64,000 nt of DNA from Hydrogenophaga sp. A37 (GTDB taxonomy: Bacteria > Pseudomonadota > Gammaproteobacteria > Burkholderiales > Burkholderiaceae_C): positions 22,906 through 86,905 of the forward strand of contig NZ_MUNZ01000073.1 in NCBI RefSeq assembly GCF_002001205.1, in the 5' to 3' direction. The notes beneath the pieces were generated by a model that made no database searches, was not told the DNA's origin, and saw only the letters and a program-made list of their open reading frames with translations. The position numbers and the translations under genes are program-made. Shown here piece after piece: positions 17,087 to 26,683 of this stretch; position 1 is the stretch's first letter; the number at the start of each line of letters is the position of its first letter.

Positions 17087-17851
17087 TTAGCCCTGTGATC
17101 CGCGGTGTGCCCAGCCTGTGGTGTGCTTTTCGACGAAGCTGAACAGCTCGTACATCGCCATCGCCATCGCGCCCACCACCAGCAGGCCGCTGAACGCCAG
17201 GCCCATCTGCATGGAGCTGCCGGCCGAGATCAGCAGGTAGCCGATGCCTTCGTTCGATGCTGTCATTTCCGACACCGTGGTGCCCACGAAGGCCAGCGTG
17301 ATGGCGACCTTGAGCGAGCCGAAGAAGTAGGGCATGGAGCGTGGCAGGCCGACCTTGGTGAGCACGTCCCAGCGCTTGGCGCCGAGCACGCGCAACACGT
17401 CTTCGAGCTCGGGCTCCAGCGTGGCCAGACCCGTCGCGATGTTGACCATGATGGGGAAGAAGCTGATGAGGAACGCGGTCAGAATGGCCGGGCCCACACC
17501 GATGCCGAACCACACCACGAGGATGGGCACGAAAGCGGCTTTGGGCAGCGCGTTGAAGGCCGTCATGAGCGGGTAGATGGCGGCGTAGGCCAGGCGCGAG
17601 CTGCCGATGAGAAAGCCACCGAGCACACCCACCACGATGGCGATGCCAAAGCCCGCCATCGTCACCCAGAAGGTGCGCCAGGCGTGGCCGAGGATGGTGA
17701 CCTTGTGCTCCATCGTCTGTTCCCAGATGCGCGAGGGGCTGGGGAAGATGAATTCGGACACACCAAAGCCGCTGCAGATCACCTCCCAGATCACGATGAT
17801 CGCGAGCAGCAGCAAAAAGGGCGACCAGCGTTCGACTTGTTTTTTGTTCAT
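17087..17851 (-). CDS. ABC transporter permease (NitT/TauT type)
   Basis: 254 residues with six predicted membrane helices (LLLLAIIVIWEVICSGFGV first). The EAA loop EPELEDVLRVLGAKRWDVL and IKVGLPRSMPYFFG-like segment match SsuC/TauC permeases. It forms a transporter with the ATPase and binding protein upstream. Substrate is not fixed by sequence; a nucleobase-type compound is suggested by the deaminase downstream. Confidence 0.85.
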   Translation of the reverse strand: MNKKQVERWSPFLLLLAIIVIWEVICSGFGVSEFIFPSPSRIWEQTMEHKVTILGHAWRTFWVTMAGFGIAIVVGVLGGFLIGSSRLAYAAIYPLMTAFNALPKAAFVPILVVWFGIGVGPAILTAFLISFFPIMVNIATGLATLEPELEDVLRVLGAKRWDVLTKVGLPRSMPYFFGSLKVAITLAFVGTTVSEMTASNEGIGYLLISAGSSMQMGLAFSGLLVVGAMAMAMYELFSFVEKHTTGWAHRGSQG

Positions 17852-17913
17852 GGTGAGAACTCCAAAACGGAAGAGAGAGAAAAAACGGCGAGCGAGGTGT
17901 CTTCAACCGAGGG

Positions 17914-17990
17914 CATCGCGGAACCGGCTTTGCCGGGCCGCCCATGCCGCCCCCTGGGGGGTGACGGCCGTCAGGCCGGCGCGGGGGGAG
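17914..17990. repeat. GC-rich palindromic repeat (type A) running into a gene end
   Basis: It shares GGAACCGGCTTTGCCGGGCC and CCCCCTGGGGGGTGACG with the other type A copies. Its right part overlaps the last codons and stop (17971) of the ATPase gene, so the repeat supplies the ATPase C-terminal tail. Confidence 0.7.
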
Positions 17991-18810
17991 CTCCCCGCAT
18001 GGCTCCAATGTGCCCGCGCAGCTCGTGCACGATGTCTGTGAACTGCGGCGTGTACGTCACCTCCAGGTCGCGCGTGCGCGGGATGTCGATTTCGCGCTGC
18101 ACCACAAACCGCCCGGGGCTGCGGCTCATGCAGTACACGGTGTCGGCCAGGAACACGCTCTCGCGCAGGTCGTGGGTGACCAGGATCACGTTGAATCGCT
18201 GCGCCTCCCACAGGTCGCGCAGCGTGCACCAGAGCTCTTCGCGCGTGAAGGCGTCGAGTGCGCCGAAGGGCTCGTCGAGCAGCAGCATCTTGGGCTCGTG
18301 GATCAGCGCGCGGCAGATGCTGGCGCGCTGCTGCATGCCGCCCGAGAGCTCCCAGGGAAACTTCTTTTCCATGCCGCCCAGGCCCACGCTGGTCAGCAGG
18401 CGGCTGGCGCGCTCTTCAAACTCCTTGCGGCGGTCCTTGAACTGGCTGCGAAACGGCTCGACGATCTCCAGCGGCAGCAGCACGTTGTCCAGCGTGGTGC
18501 GCCAGGGCAACAGCGAAGGCGCCTGGAAGGCCATGCCCGAGATCTTCAGCGGGCCGGTGACCGGCTGGCCGTCGATGGTGATCTTGCCCATGCTCGGCAT
18601 CTTCAGGCCGGTGGTGAGCTTCATGAAGGTGGACTTGCCGCAGCCCGATGGGCCGACGATGGCGATGAACTCGCCCTTCTTCACCTTGAGGTTGATGTCT
18701 TCGACCGCGAACGTGTTCTTGGCCAGCAGCTCGTCGTTGTAGGCCAGCCAGACCTGGTCGAAGTCGACGAAGGGTTTTTCTGCGGTGGGTGCGGGAGAAG
18801 CATCTGTCAT
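17971..18810 (-). CDS. ABC transporter ATP-binding protein (NitT/TauT type)
   Basis: 279 residues. Walker A GPSGCGKST, signature LSGGMQQRASICRAL, Walker B MLLLDEPFGALD and the H-loop LVTHDLRE are intact. It belongs to the SsuB/TauB/NrtD group. The last residues (GAPPAPA) fall in a type A repeat and look like an added tail. Between the binding protein and the permease in one operon. Confidence 0.9.
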   Translation of the reverse strand: MTDASPAPTAEKPFVDFDQVWLAYNDELLAKNTFAVEDINLKVKKGEFIAIVGPSGCGKSTFMKLTTGLKMPSMGKITIDGQPVTGPLKISGMAFQAPSLLPWRTTLDNVLLPLEIVEPFRSQFKDRRKEFEERASRLLTSVGLGGMEKKFPWELSGGMQQRASICRALIHEPKMLLLDEPFGALDAFTREELWCTLRDLWEAQRFNVILVTHDLRESVFLADTVYCMSRSPGRFVVQREIDIPRTRDLEVTYTPQFTDIVHELRGHIGAMRGAPPAPA

Positions 18811-18879
18811 GGGGCGGTCCTGAAAAAAAGGCCAGCTCCGTGAGGAACTGGCCCATCCAAAAAACGGGGGCGAGCCCGC

Positions 18880-19911
18880 TTATTTCTTGACGGGCGGCAG
18901 CACGTTGAGCTCGGCCGCCGTGGGCAGCATGGAGCCGTCCCAGACCGCCTTGGGGTCGACGCGGTTCTTGGTGCCGTAGGCGTCGGACACCTGCGAGGCC
19001 ATCAGGCTCATGCGGCCCGGGTTGACCTGGCCGAAGCCTTCTTTGCGCGCGTCGGGGCTGGCGACCACCGAGTCCACGGCGAGTTGCAGGCGGCGGGTCT
19101 CCAGCGCCACGTTGATGATGCCGTCGCGCGCCTTCACGGTCTCGATGCCGGCGACCGGGTTGGCCATGACTTCCTTGGCGCCCTTGGCGAAAGAAGCGAG
19201 GAAGGCCTTGACGGCGGCCGGGTTCTCCTTGATCAGTTTGGGGCTGGCGATCACCACGTTGCCGTAGAGCTTCACGCCGAAATCGGCGTAGGGCAGGATC
19301 ACCACGTCTTCGGCCTTCACGCCACGCGCTTCGAGGTTGAGCAGCGAGGTGAACGAGAAGCCGGTGATGGCCTCGATGTCGCCGCGCACCAGCATGGTTT
19401 CGCGCAGCGGCGGGTCCATCGAGGTCCAGGCCACGTTGCTGATGCCGTTGGCCTTCTGGAAGATTGGGAAGGCCTTGCGGCCGGCGTCGAACACCGGGGC
19501 GCCAAGCTTCTTGCCGTTCAGGTCGGCTGGCTTGGTGATGCCGCTCTTCTTGAGCGCCAGCACGGCCGCGGGCGTGTTGTTGTAGACCATCATCACGGCC
19601 ACGGGCTTGTTGGGCGCGTCCGGGTTGTTGGCGTGGAATTCCATCAGCGCGGCCATGTCGGCGAAGCCCATGTCGTAGGTGCCCGAGGCCACGCGCGTCA
19701 CGGTACCGCCCGAGCCGTTGCCCGAGTCGATGGTCACGTCCAGGCCGGCGGCCTTGTAGTAGCCCTTGGCGGCGGACTGCAGGAACAGCGCGGCCGGGCC
19801 TTCGAAGCGCCAGTCGAGCTGGAACTTGATGGGGGTTTGCGCATGGGCGCTGCCGAAAGCGGCTGCGGCGGCCACCGCGGCGGTGGTCTTGAGAAAAAAG
19901 CGCTTGTTCAT
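18880..19911 (-). CDS. ABC transporter substrate-binding protein (NitT/TauT type)
   Basis: 343 residues. Signal peptide [20 protein letters not shown]...AHA, then [40 protein letters not shown] and [13 protein letters not shown], typical of the NMT1/ThiY-like fold. GGAGAACCC precedes the ATG at 19911. First gene of the transporter-deaminase operon. A site resembling the purine-regulon palindrome lies about 110 bp upstream, which hints at control by the GntR regulator at 26680. Confidence 0.85.
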   Translation of the reverse strand: MNKRFFLKTTAAVAAAAAFGSAHAQTPIKFQLDWRFEGPAALFLQSAAKGYYKAAGLDVTIDSGNGSGGTVTRVASGTYDMGFADMAALMEFHANNPDAPNKPVAVMMVYNNTPAAVLALKKSGITKPADLNGKKLGAPVFDAGRKAFPIFQKANGISNVAWTSMDPPLRETMLVRGDIEAITGFSFTSLLNLEARGVKAEDVVILPYADFGVKLYGNVVIASPKLIKENPAAVKAFLASFAKGAKEVMANPVAGIETVKARDGIINVALETRRLQLAVDSVVASPDARKEGFGQVNPGRMSLMASQVSDAYGTKNRVDPKAVWDGSMLPTAAELNVLPPVKK

Positions 19912-20019
19912 GGGTTCTCCGGTCGGGTGCGTTGAGGACACAGGCAGACAGCCCATGCGCCCCATCCACACAGCAAAAACGGTGCCAGCGAACGAATGGG
20001 GCGAGCGAGCTGAACACAA

Positions 20020-20035
20020 AATGTGTATACAGATT
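20020..20035. promoter_or_regulatory. Degenerate copy of the GTGTATACAC operator
   Basis: AATGTGTATACAGATT matches AAAGTGTATACACTTT at 13 of 16 positions, including the whole TGTATACA core. It is upstream of the ABC transporter operon. It may be a weak site for the purine GntR regulator; the match could also be chance. Confidence 0.4.
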
Positions 20036-20130
20036 CTTGGCGGTGCGGCGCCCGGCGTCATCCTGACTAACCCTGAAATGGTGCATGCCATCGCATGGCC
20101 GCACCAAAACAAGATGGGTGATGCACGAAA

Positions 20131-20165
20131 AAGGGCCCTGAGCGGCATGTCGCCACAGGGCCCTT
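20131..20165 (-). terminator. Rho-independent terminator after malic enzyme
   Basis: AAGGGCCCTG (20131-20140) and CAGGGCCCTT (20156-20165) form a 10-bp perfect stem; on the minus strand the stem is followed by TTTTTC. Confidence 0.85.
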
Positions 20166-20188
20166 GTGTTCGGGTGGGGGAGGCTGCT

Positions 20189-22486
20189 TCAGCCGCGCGG
20201 ACTGGCCGCCGCCATGGCCGTCATGTTGAGCACGCGGCGCACCGTGGCCGCGGGCGTGAGGATGTGCGCCGTGCGCGCCACGCCCATCAGCATCGGGCCC
20301 ACGGTCACACCGCTGCTGGTGGTGGTCTTGAGCACGTTGTAGAGGATGTTGGCGGCGTCCAGGTTCGGGCAGATCAGCAGGTTGGCCGAGCCGCTGAGCG
20401 TGGAGTCGGCCATGTAGGCGTTGCGGATCTCCGGGTTGAGTGCCGCGTCGCCGTGCAGCTCGCCGTCGCATTCGATGCCCGGGTGTTGCGCCACGAAGAG
20501 GTCGCGCGCAGCCCGCATCTTTTTCGCCGATGCGCGCTTGCTGGAGCCGAAGCTCGAATGCGACAGGAACGCCACCTTGGGTGGAATGCCGAAGCGCTGC
20601 ACCTGCTGCGCCGCCATCCACGCGATCTCGGCCAGCTGTTCGGCACTCGGGTCTTCGTTGACGTAGGTGTCGGTGATGAAGAGCGGTCCACGGTCGGTCA
20701 TGAGCGCGTTGACGGCGGCGTAGTTGGCCACGCCCGCTTGTTTGCCGAGGATGGCGTCGATGCGCTCCAGGTGCGTGGAATAGGTGCCGACCAGGCCGCA
20801 GATCAGCGCGTCCGCATCGCCCAGCGAGACCATCAGCGAACCGATGATGGTGTTGGAGCGGCGCACCGCGGCCTTGGCCACTTCGGGCGAGGCGCCGTTG
20901 CGGGCCATGAGCTTGTGGTACTGCTCCCAGTACTGGCGGAAGCGCGGGTCGTCTTCGGGGTTGACGTTCTCCACGTCCACGCCCAGGCGGATGCGCAGGC
21001 CGGCCTTCTCGATGCGCGCGGCGATCACGGCGGGACGGCCGATCAGGATCGGCACCGCCAGCTTCTCGTCGATCGCCATCTGCGCGGCACGCAGTGCGCG
21101 CTCGTCTTCACCGTCGGCGTAGGCCACGCGCTTGCGGTTGTCGGGCAGTGCCTTGGCGGCGTTGAAGATCGGCCGCATCAGGATGCCGGTCTGGTAGACG
21201 AAGCGGCTCAGGCTCTCCTTGTAGGCCTGCATGTCGGTGATGGGGCGCGTGGCCACGCCACTGTCGGCGGCGGCCTGGGCCACGGCCGGCGCGATCTTCA
21301 GGATCAGGCGGGTGTCGAAGGCCTTGGGGATGAGGTAGTCGGGGCCGAACACCAGCTCCTGGCCGGCGTAGGCGGCGGCCACCTCGTCGCTGATCTCGGC
21401 CTTGGTCAGGTCGGCGATCTGGCGCACGCAGGCCATCTTCATTTCTTCCGTGATCTTGGTCGCGCCGCAATCGAGTGCGCCGCGGAAGATGTACGGGAAA
21501 CACAGCACGTTGTTGACCTGGTTCGGGTAGTCCGAACGGCCGGTGGCGATGATGCAGTCGGGCCGCGCGGCCTTGGCGATCTCGGGCCGGATCTCGGGCT
21601 CGGGGTTGGCCAGCGCCAGGATGATGGGCTGCCGGCCCATGCTGATCACCATGTCGGCGTCCACCACGCCCGCGGCGGAGCAGCCGAGGAACACGTCGGC
21701 CCCGTTCATGGCGTCGGCCAGCGTGCGCGCGGTGGTGCTTCGGCAGTAGCGCTGTTTGGACTCGTCGAGCTTGCCGGCGACAGCGTCGGCGCGCTCGGTG
21801 TGGATCACACCTTTGGAGTCGCAGACCAGGATGTTTTCAATGGCCACACCGAGGTTGACCATGAGGTCCAGGCAGGCGATGGCCGCAGCGCCCGCGCCCG
21901 ACACCGCCATCTTGATCTGGCCGATGTCTTTGCCCACCAGCTCCAGGCCGTTGATCAGCGCCGAGCTGGAGATGATGGCCGTGCCGTGCTGGTCGTCGTG
22001 AAAGACCGGGATCTTCATGCGCTCGCGCAGCTTCTTCTCGATGTAGAAGCACTCGGGCGCCTTGATGTCTTCGAGGTTCACGCCGCCCAGCGTGGGCTCC
22101 AGCGCGGCAATGATGTCGACCAGCTTGTCCGGGTCGCGTTCGGCGAGTTCGATGTCGAACACGTCGATGCCGGCGAACTTCTTGAACAGGCAGCCCTTGC
22201 CCTCCATCACCGGCTTGCTCGCCAGCGGGCCGATGTCGCCGAGGCCCAGCACGGCGGTGCCGTTGGTGATCACGCCCACCAGGTTGCCGCGCGAGGTGTA
22301 CTCGGCCGCCAGCGACGGGTCGGCCTCGATGGCCAGACAGGGGTAGGCCACACCGGGCGAATACGCCAGCGACAGGTCGCGCTGGTTGGACAGCGGCTTG
22401 GTGGGGTTGACGGAAATCTTGCCCCGGTTGGGCGAGCGGTGGTATTCAAACGCGGCGTCGCGCAGGGCTTCTTCGGCGGGGGTCAT
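20189..22486 (-). CDS. maeB: NADP-dependent malic enzyme
   Basis: 765 residues, MaeB architecture. The N-terminal malic domain ([19 protein letters not shown]), an NAD(P)-binding domain ([19 protein letters not shown]) and a C-terminal phosphotransacetylase-like domain from about 430 ([19 protein letters not shown]) are all present. It decarboxylates malate to pyruvate with NADP reduction. It follows the M20 hydrolase by 67 bp on the same strand and may be read from the purine operon, ending at the terminator at 20131. Confidence 0.93.
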   Translation of the reverse strand: MTPAEEALRDAAFEYHRSPNRGKISVNPTKPLSNQRDLSLAYSPGVAYPCLAIEADPSLAAEYTSRGNLVGVITNGTAVLGLGDIGPLASKPVMEGKGCLFKKFAGIDVFDIELAERDPDKLVDIIAALEPTLGGVNLEDIKAPECFYIEKKLRERMKIPVFHDDQHGTAIISSSALINGLELVGKDIGQIKMAVSGAGAAAIACLDLMVNLGVAIENILVCDSKGVIHTERADAVAGKLDESKQRYCRSTTARTLADAMNGADVFLGCSAAGVVDADMVISMGRQPIILALANPEPEIRPEIAKAARPDCIIATGRSDYPNQVNNVLCFPYIFRGALDCGATKITEEMKMACVRQIADLTKAEISDEVAAAYAGQELVFGPDYLIPKAFDTRLILKIAPAVAQAAADSGVATRPITDMQAYKESLSRFVYQTGILMRPIFNAAKALPDNRKRVAYADGEDERALRAAQMAIDEKLAVPILIGRPAVIAARIEKAGLRIRLGVDVENVNPEDDPRFRQYWEQYHKLMARNGASPEVAKAAVRRSNTIIGSLMVSLGDADALICGLVGTYSTHLERIDAILGKQAGVANYAAVNALMTDRGPLFITDTYVNEDPSAEQLAEIAWMAAQQVQRFGIPPKVAFLSHSSFGSSKRASAKKMRAARDLFVAQHPGIECDGELHGDAALNPEIRNAYMADSTLSGSANLLICPNLDAANILYNVLKTTTSSGVTVGPMLMGVARTAHILTPAATVRRVLNMTAMAAASPRG

Positions 22487-22553
22487 GGTGTCTCCAGATG
22501 CGGGCCGCCCGGCGTGGGCGGGCGGTCATTGTGGCACGGTGGCTTGTACGCGT

Positions 22554-23807
22554 TTATGCGGATTTCAGCAGGTCGTGAAGCGTGCGAGCGATCACCTTGG
22601 TGGCGCGCCGCAGGTCTTCCAGCACCAGGTTTTCATCGGCCCGTTTGGCATTGGACTCGCGCACCGTGCGCGGACCGGCGCCGTAGATCACGCCCGGAAT
22701 GCCGTGTTCGCCATAGATGCGCACGTCGGTGTAAAGCGGTGTGCCCACCGCGGGGATGGATTCGCCGAACAGCTCGCTCCCGTGCCTCTGGATCGCTTCG
22801 ACCAGCGGCTGGTTGCCGGGCAGGGGTTTGAGCGCGCGCGCCAGCAGGATGCGTTTGACGTCCACACTGATGGCGCGCCCGCCACGCGGTGGGTTGAAGC
22901 TGGCGGCGGCTTCGGCGATGGTGCGGCGGAGCGAAGCTTCCACCTCGGCCGGATCCTCTTCGGGGATCATGCGGCGGTCCACCTTGAGCACCACCTTGCC
23001 GGGGATCACATTGGTGTTGGTGCCGCCGCTGATCTGGCCCACGTTGAGGTAGGGGTGGGTGATGCCTTCGACGCTCGACGTGACCTTCAGGTAGTCGGCG
23101 TTGAGCGCGTAGAGCGCGTTGAGAATGTGCACCGCGCCCTGCAGCGCGTCGGTGCCGCTGTCGGGAATGGCGGCGTGCGCCATGTCGCCGTGCACCGTCA
23201 CCTCCAGCTGCAGGCAGCCGTTGTGCGCCACCACCACCTGGTAGCTGAAACCGGCGGCGATCATCAGGTCGGGCTTGGTCAGGCCGTTCTTGAGCAGCCA
23301 GTCCGGGCCGACCTCGCCGCCGTATTCCTCGTCGTAGGTCACGTGCAGTTCCACGCCGCCCTGGAGTGGCGCGCCCAGCGATTCGAGGGCTCGGATCGCG
23401 AAGGTGAAATTGCTGATGTCGCCCTTGCTCACCGCGGTGGCACGGCCGTAGATCTTGCCGTCCACGATCTCACCGCCATAAGGGTCGTGCGTCCAGCCTT
23501 CGCCGGGCGGCACCACGTCGCCGTGGGCGTTGAGCGCGATGGTTTTGCCGCCGTCGCCGAAGCGGCGGCGCACGATCAGGTTGGTGATGGTCTCCAGGCC
23601 AGCGGCCTTCACCTCGGCCTCGGGCACGGCGTGTCTTTCGGCATTCAGGTCCATGGCGGCCAGCAGTTCGGCCGTGCGTTCGGCGTGCAGCGCGTTGTTG
23701 CCCGGTGGCGTGTCGGTGGGCACGCGCACGAGCTCTTGCAGGAAGGTCACTTGCTCGTCAAAGTGGGCGTCGATCCATTGATCGAGTTGTTGATAGGCGG
23801 TGGTCAT
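22554..23807 (-). CDS. M20-family metallohydrolase (ArgE/DapE-like)
   Basis: 417 residues. Metal-site motifs are LNAHGDVVPPGEGWTHDPY (His/Asp), TYDEEYGGEVG (catalytic Glu pair) and GVIYGAGP near the C-terminus; a dimerisation domain lies in the middle (GDMAHAAIPDSGTDAL). It cleaves an amide bond in an N-acyl or ureido compound. It starts seven bases after the UraD-allantoate amidohydrolase stop, so it is probably part of purine breakdown, perhaps acting on a late ureido intermediate. That assignment is inference, and no allantoin-pathway M20 family beyond AllC is recognisable here. Confidence 0.75.
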   Translation of the reverse strand: MTTAYQQLDQWIDAHFDEQVTFLQELVRVPTDTPPGNNALHAERTAELLAAMDLNAERHAVPEAEVKAAGLETITNLIVRRRFGDGGKTIALNAHGDVVPPGEGWTHDPYGGEIVDGKIYGRATAVSKGDISNFTFAIRALESLGAPLQGGVELHVTYDEEYGGEVGPDWLLKNGLTKPDLMIAAGFSYQVVVAHNGCLQLEVTVHGDMAHAAIPDSGTDALQGAVHILNALYALNADYLKVTSSVEGITHPYLNVGQISGGTNTNVIPGKVVLKVDRRMIPEEDPAEVEASLRRTIAEAAASFNPPRGGRAISVDVKRILLARALKPLPGNQPLVEAIQRHGSELFGESIPAVGTPLYTDVRIYGEHGIPGVIYGAGPRTVRESNAKRADENLVLEDLRRATKVIARTLHDLLKSA

Positions 23808-23814
23808 GGGTGAT

Positions 23815-25719
23815 TCAGCTTTGGTGTTCTGAGGCGAGTTGGCCGAGCAGGTGCGCAAAGGCGCGCACGCAGAGGTCCATGTCGTCGCTGGTGGTGGATT
23901 CAAGGGGGTTGTGGCTGATGCCGCTGTTCTGGCCGCGCACGAAGAGCATGGCCTGTGGCATCAGCTCGTGCAGCTTCATGGCGTCGTGGCCGGCGCCACT
24001 GGGCAGGCGGTGCAGCGGCACACCGAGCGCGGCCACGGCGGTTTCCCAGCGCGCCTGCCAGGCGGGGGCGCTCGGTGCGGCGGCGGCGCGCATGGTTTCT
24101 TCCAGCGTGTGGCGCAGGCCGCGGCGGTGGCAGATGTCGTCGAGCTTCGCCAGCACGTTTTTCGCCAGCGCGTCGCGCTGTGCGTCGCTGGGCGCGCGCA
24201 GGTCGAGGCTGAAGCTGCAGCGGCCCGGCACCACATTGATGGAGCCGTTGGGCACCTGCAGCATGCCGATGGTGGCGACCGAGTCGCCATCGGCGGCGGC
24301 GCGTTGTTCGGCGTAGAGCGCGAGTTCGGCCACGGCGCAGGCGGCGTCGCGGCGGCGGTCCATGGGCGTGGTGCCGGCGTGGCTGGCCATGCCGATCACG
24401 TCGCCCAGGTAGCGCACGCTGGCGTTGATGGAGGTGACGATGCCCAGCGGCAGATCGAGTTCGTTGAGCACCGGGCCCTGCTCGATGTGCACCTCGACGA
24501 AGCCGAGGTAGTTGGCCGGGTCTCGTTGCAGCGCGCTGATGGCGTCGAGTGTGGCGGGCAGCCCGGCGTGTTGCATGGCCGCGCGCATGGTGATGCCGTC
24601 GGCGTCCTGCTGGTCCAGCCAGGCCGGGTTGAAGTGGCCGGTGAGCGCGCCCGAGCCCAGGAAGGTGGCCTTGTAGCGCTGGCCTTCCTCTTCGGCAAAG
24701 CCCACCACCTCGATGGCGAAAGGCAGCCTGCGCCCTTCAGCGTGCAACTGTTGCACGCAGGCCATGGGCACAAAGATGCCGAGGCGCCCGTCGTACTTGC
24801 CACCGTTGCGCACGGTGTCGTAGTGGCTGCCCGTGAGCAGGGTTTTGGCCCCCACGCTCCGCCGCTGCGCGGGTCGCTGCCCCCCGAGGGGGTGTGTTTC
24901 GCCTTGGGGCGGCCCGGCGGCGAAACCGGTCTTCACTCCCTCTCCCTCTGGGAGAGGGTTGGGGTGAGGGCCGGCGTGGTACAGCCCGACCACATTGCCC
25001 ACCGCGTCGATGCGCGCCTCGTCAAACCCCAGCGCGAGCATTTGCCGTTGCAGCTGCGCCGCACACGCGCGGTGGGCATCCGTCAGGTAGGTGACGGTGA
25101 GCTGACCGAGCTCGGCATAACCCGGGTCGGTGTGCTGGGCGAGGTCTTCATGCCGGTCCCACACCGCGTTGCCCAGCGTGGGTTCGAAGCCGAACTTGTC
25201 GTTCAACCGGATCTCGGCGATGCGGTGAATATTGCGCAGGCACTCGGCGCGCTCGAAGTGCACCGGGTGGTGCAGGCGGCGCTCGAAGGTGGCGATGATC
25301 TGTGCCTTGCTGAGGCCTGTGCCGCGCGGGCCGCGCACCGCGAGGATGAAGGGAAAGCCGAACTTCGCGTTGTAGTCGGCGTTGAGTTGCTGGATGTGCG
25401 CGAACTCTTCGGGCGTGCAGTTCGTCAGGCCCGCTTTCGACTGTTCGTTGGTGGACTCGGCCGTCAGCGTCTGGCTCACCATGGCCTTGCCTGCCAGCTC
25501 GGGGTGGGCGCGGATCAAGGCGAGTTGCGGCTCGACGCCCGCTTCGTTGAGCACGCACACCATGGCGTGTTTGAGGGCGGCGAGCGAGGTGAACGGGCGC
25601 TGCTTCAGCGCGGCTTCGGCGATCCAGGGCGAGTGTTCGTACAGGCCGTCGAGCATCGTCACGGCCTCGGCCCGCGGCGCAGCGTTGAGTTGGTCCAGTG
25701 TGATCGGCATGGTGTTCAT
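23815..25719 (-). CDS. UraD-allantoate amidohydrolase fusion protein
   Basis: 634 residues with two domains. Residues 1-170 are OHCU decarboxylase (UraD): IRAHPELAGKAM and FGFPFILAVRG are diagnostic. Residues ~180-634 are an allantoate amidohydrolase of the AllC/M20 type: LLTGSHYDTVRNGGKYDGRLG and VVGFAEEEGQRY carry the metal ligands. One protein thus performs decarboxylation of the urate product to allantoin and later allantoate hydrolysis. About 42 residues around 250-291 (PHPNPLPEGEG ... PLGGQRPAQRRSVGA) come from two palindromic repeats inserted in frame, just before GSHYDTV. It starts one base after puuE. Confidence 0.88.
   Translation of the reverse strand: MNTMPITLDQLNAAPRAEAVTMLDGLYEHSPWIAEAALKQRPFTSLAALKHAMVCVLNEAGVEPQLALIRAHPELAGKAMVSQTLTAESTNEQSKAGLTNCTPEEFAHIQQLNADYNAKFGFPFILAVRGPRGTGLSKAQIIATFERRLHHPVHFERAECLRNIHRIAEIRLNDKFGFEPTLGNAVWDRHEDLAQHTDPGYAELGQLTVTYLTDAHRACAAQLQRQMLALGFDEARIDAVGNVVGLYHAGPHPNPLPEGEGVKTGFAAGPPQGETHPLGGQRPAQRRSVGAKTLLTGSHYDTVRNGGKYDGRLGIFVPMACVQQLHAEGRRLPFAIEVVGFAEEEGQRYKATFLGSGALTGHFNPAWLDQQDADGITMRAAMQHAGLPATLDAISALQRDPANYLGFVEVHIEQGPVLNELDLPLGIVTSINASVRYLGDVIGMASHAGTTPMDRRRDAACAVAELALYAEQRAAADGDSVATIGMLQVPNGSINVVPGRCSFSLDLRAPSDAQRDALAKNVLAKLDDICHRRGLRHTLEETMRAAAAPSAPAWQARWETAVAALGVPLHRLPSGAGHDAMKLHELMPQAMLFVRGQNSGISHNPLESTTSDDMDLCVRAFAHLLGQLASEHQS
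24848..24970. repeat. Type B and type C palindromic repeats inside a coding region
   Basis: Positions 24848-24930 match the type B element at 12021; 24936-24970 carry CCCTCTGGGAGAGGG and GGGGTGAGGG, the same element as at 63902. Both are read through in frame by the UraD-allantoate amidohydrolase gene. Confidence 0.85.
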
Positions 25720-25720
25720 C

Positions 25721-26683
25721 TCAAACGGCCACGGGGTGCGTGGCCTTCCAGTGCCGCGCGATGTCGAGGCGGCGCGCCACCCACACCTGGTCGTGCGACT
25801 GGATGTGGTCCAGGAAACGCTGCAGCGCCGTGATGCGGCCCGGGCGGCCGAGCAGGCGGCAGTGCATGCCGATGCTCATCATCTTGGGCCGGTCCAGGCC
25901 CCCACGGTCGATGTCCGGGTCGCCTTCGGCATAGAGCGCGTCAAACGTGTCCTTCATGTACTGGAAGAACGGGTCGGCGTGCGAGTACCCCTGGGGCAGG
26001 GCGAAGCGCATGTCGTTGCAGTCCAGCGTGTACGGCACGATGAGCTGGTGCGCGTCGCTGCCGTCGGTCTTGCGGACTTTCATCCAGAACGGCAGGTCTT
26101 CGCCGTAGTAGTCGCTGTCGTACTCGAAGCCGCCGAAGTCGGCCACGAGGCGGCGCGTGTTCGGGCTGTCACGGCCGGTGTACCAGCCCAGCGGGCGCTC
26201 GCCCGTGAGCCGCTGGAGGATCGCCATGGCCTCGGCCATGTGGGCGCGCTCGGTGGCCTCGTCGATTTGCTGGTAATGGATCCACTTCAGCCCGTGGCAG
26301 GCGATGTCGTACCCGAGCTCTTTGAAGGCCGCGGTCAGCTCGGGGTGTTTTTCGAGCGCGGTGGCCACGCCAAACACCGTGAGCGGCAAGCCACGCTTTT
26401 CGAACTCGCGCAGCAGCCGCCAGACGCCGGCTCGCGAGCCGTATTCGTAGATGCCTTCCATGCTGATGTGGCGGTCTGGGAACGAGGCCGGGTTGAACAT
26501 TTCAGAGAGGAATTGCTCTGAGCCCGCGTCGCCATGCAGCACCGAGTTCTCGCCGCCTTCTTCGTAGTTCAGCACGAACTGCACGGCAATGCGTGCGCCG
26601 TTGGGCCAGCGCGCATGGGGCACGTCGCGGCCGTAGCCGACCAGGTCGCGGGGGTAGGGCAGTGTGGAGTCGTAGACGGTCAT
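25721..26683 (-). CDS. puuE: Allantoinase PuuE (polysaccharide-deacetylase fold)
   Basis: 320 residues of the cofactor-independent PuuE allantoinase family, which opens allantoin to allantoate. The family signature is MTVYDSTLPYPRDLVGYGRD at the N-terminus, then NYEEGGENSVLHGD, FPDRHISMEGIYEYGSRAG and IACHGLKWIHYQ. ATG 26683 overlaps the gntR stop by four bases. It lies between gntR and the UraD-AllC fusion in one operon. Confidence 0.93.
   Translation of the reverse strand: MTVYDSTLPYPRDLVGYGRDVPHARWPNGARIAVQFVLNYEEGGENSVLHGDAGSEQFLSEMFNPASFPDRHISMEGIYEYGSRAGVWRLLREFEKRGLPLTVFGVATALEKHPELTAAFKELGYDIACHGLKWIHYQQIDEATERAHMAEAMAILQRLTGERPLGWYTGRDSPNTRRLVADFGGFEYDSDYYGEDLPFWMKVRKTDGSDAHQLIVPYTLDCNDMRFALPQGYSHADPFFQYMKDTFDALYAEGDPDIDRGGLDRPKMMSIGMHCRLLGRPGRITALQRFLDHIQSHDQVWVARRLDIARHWKATHPVAV

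Noticed and set aside
19766..22831. 1021-residue plus-strand open frame over malic enzyme
   Set aside because: Antisense shadow of maeB and its neighbours with no recognisable domain.
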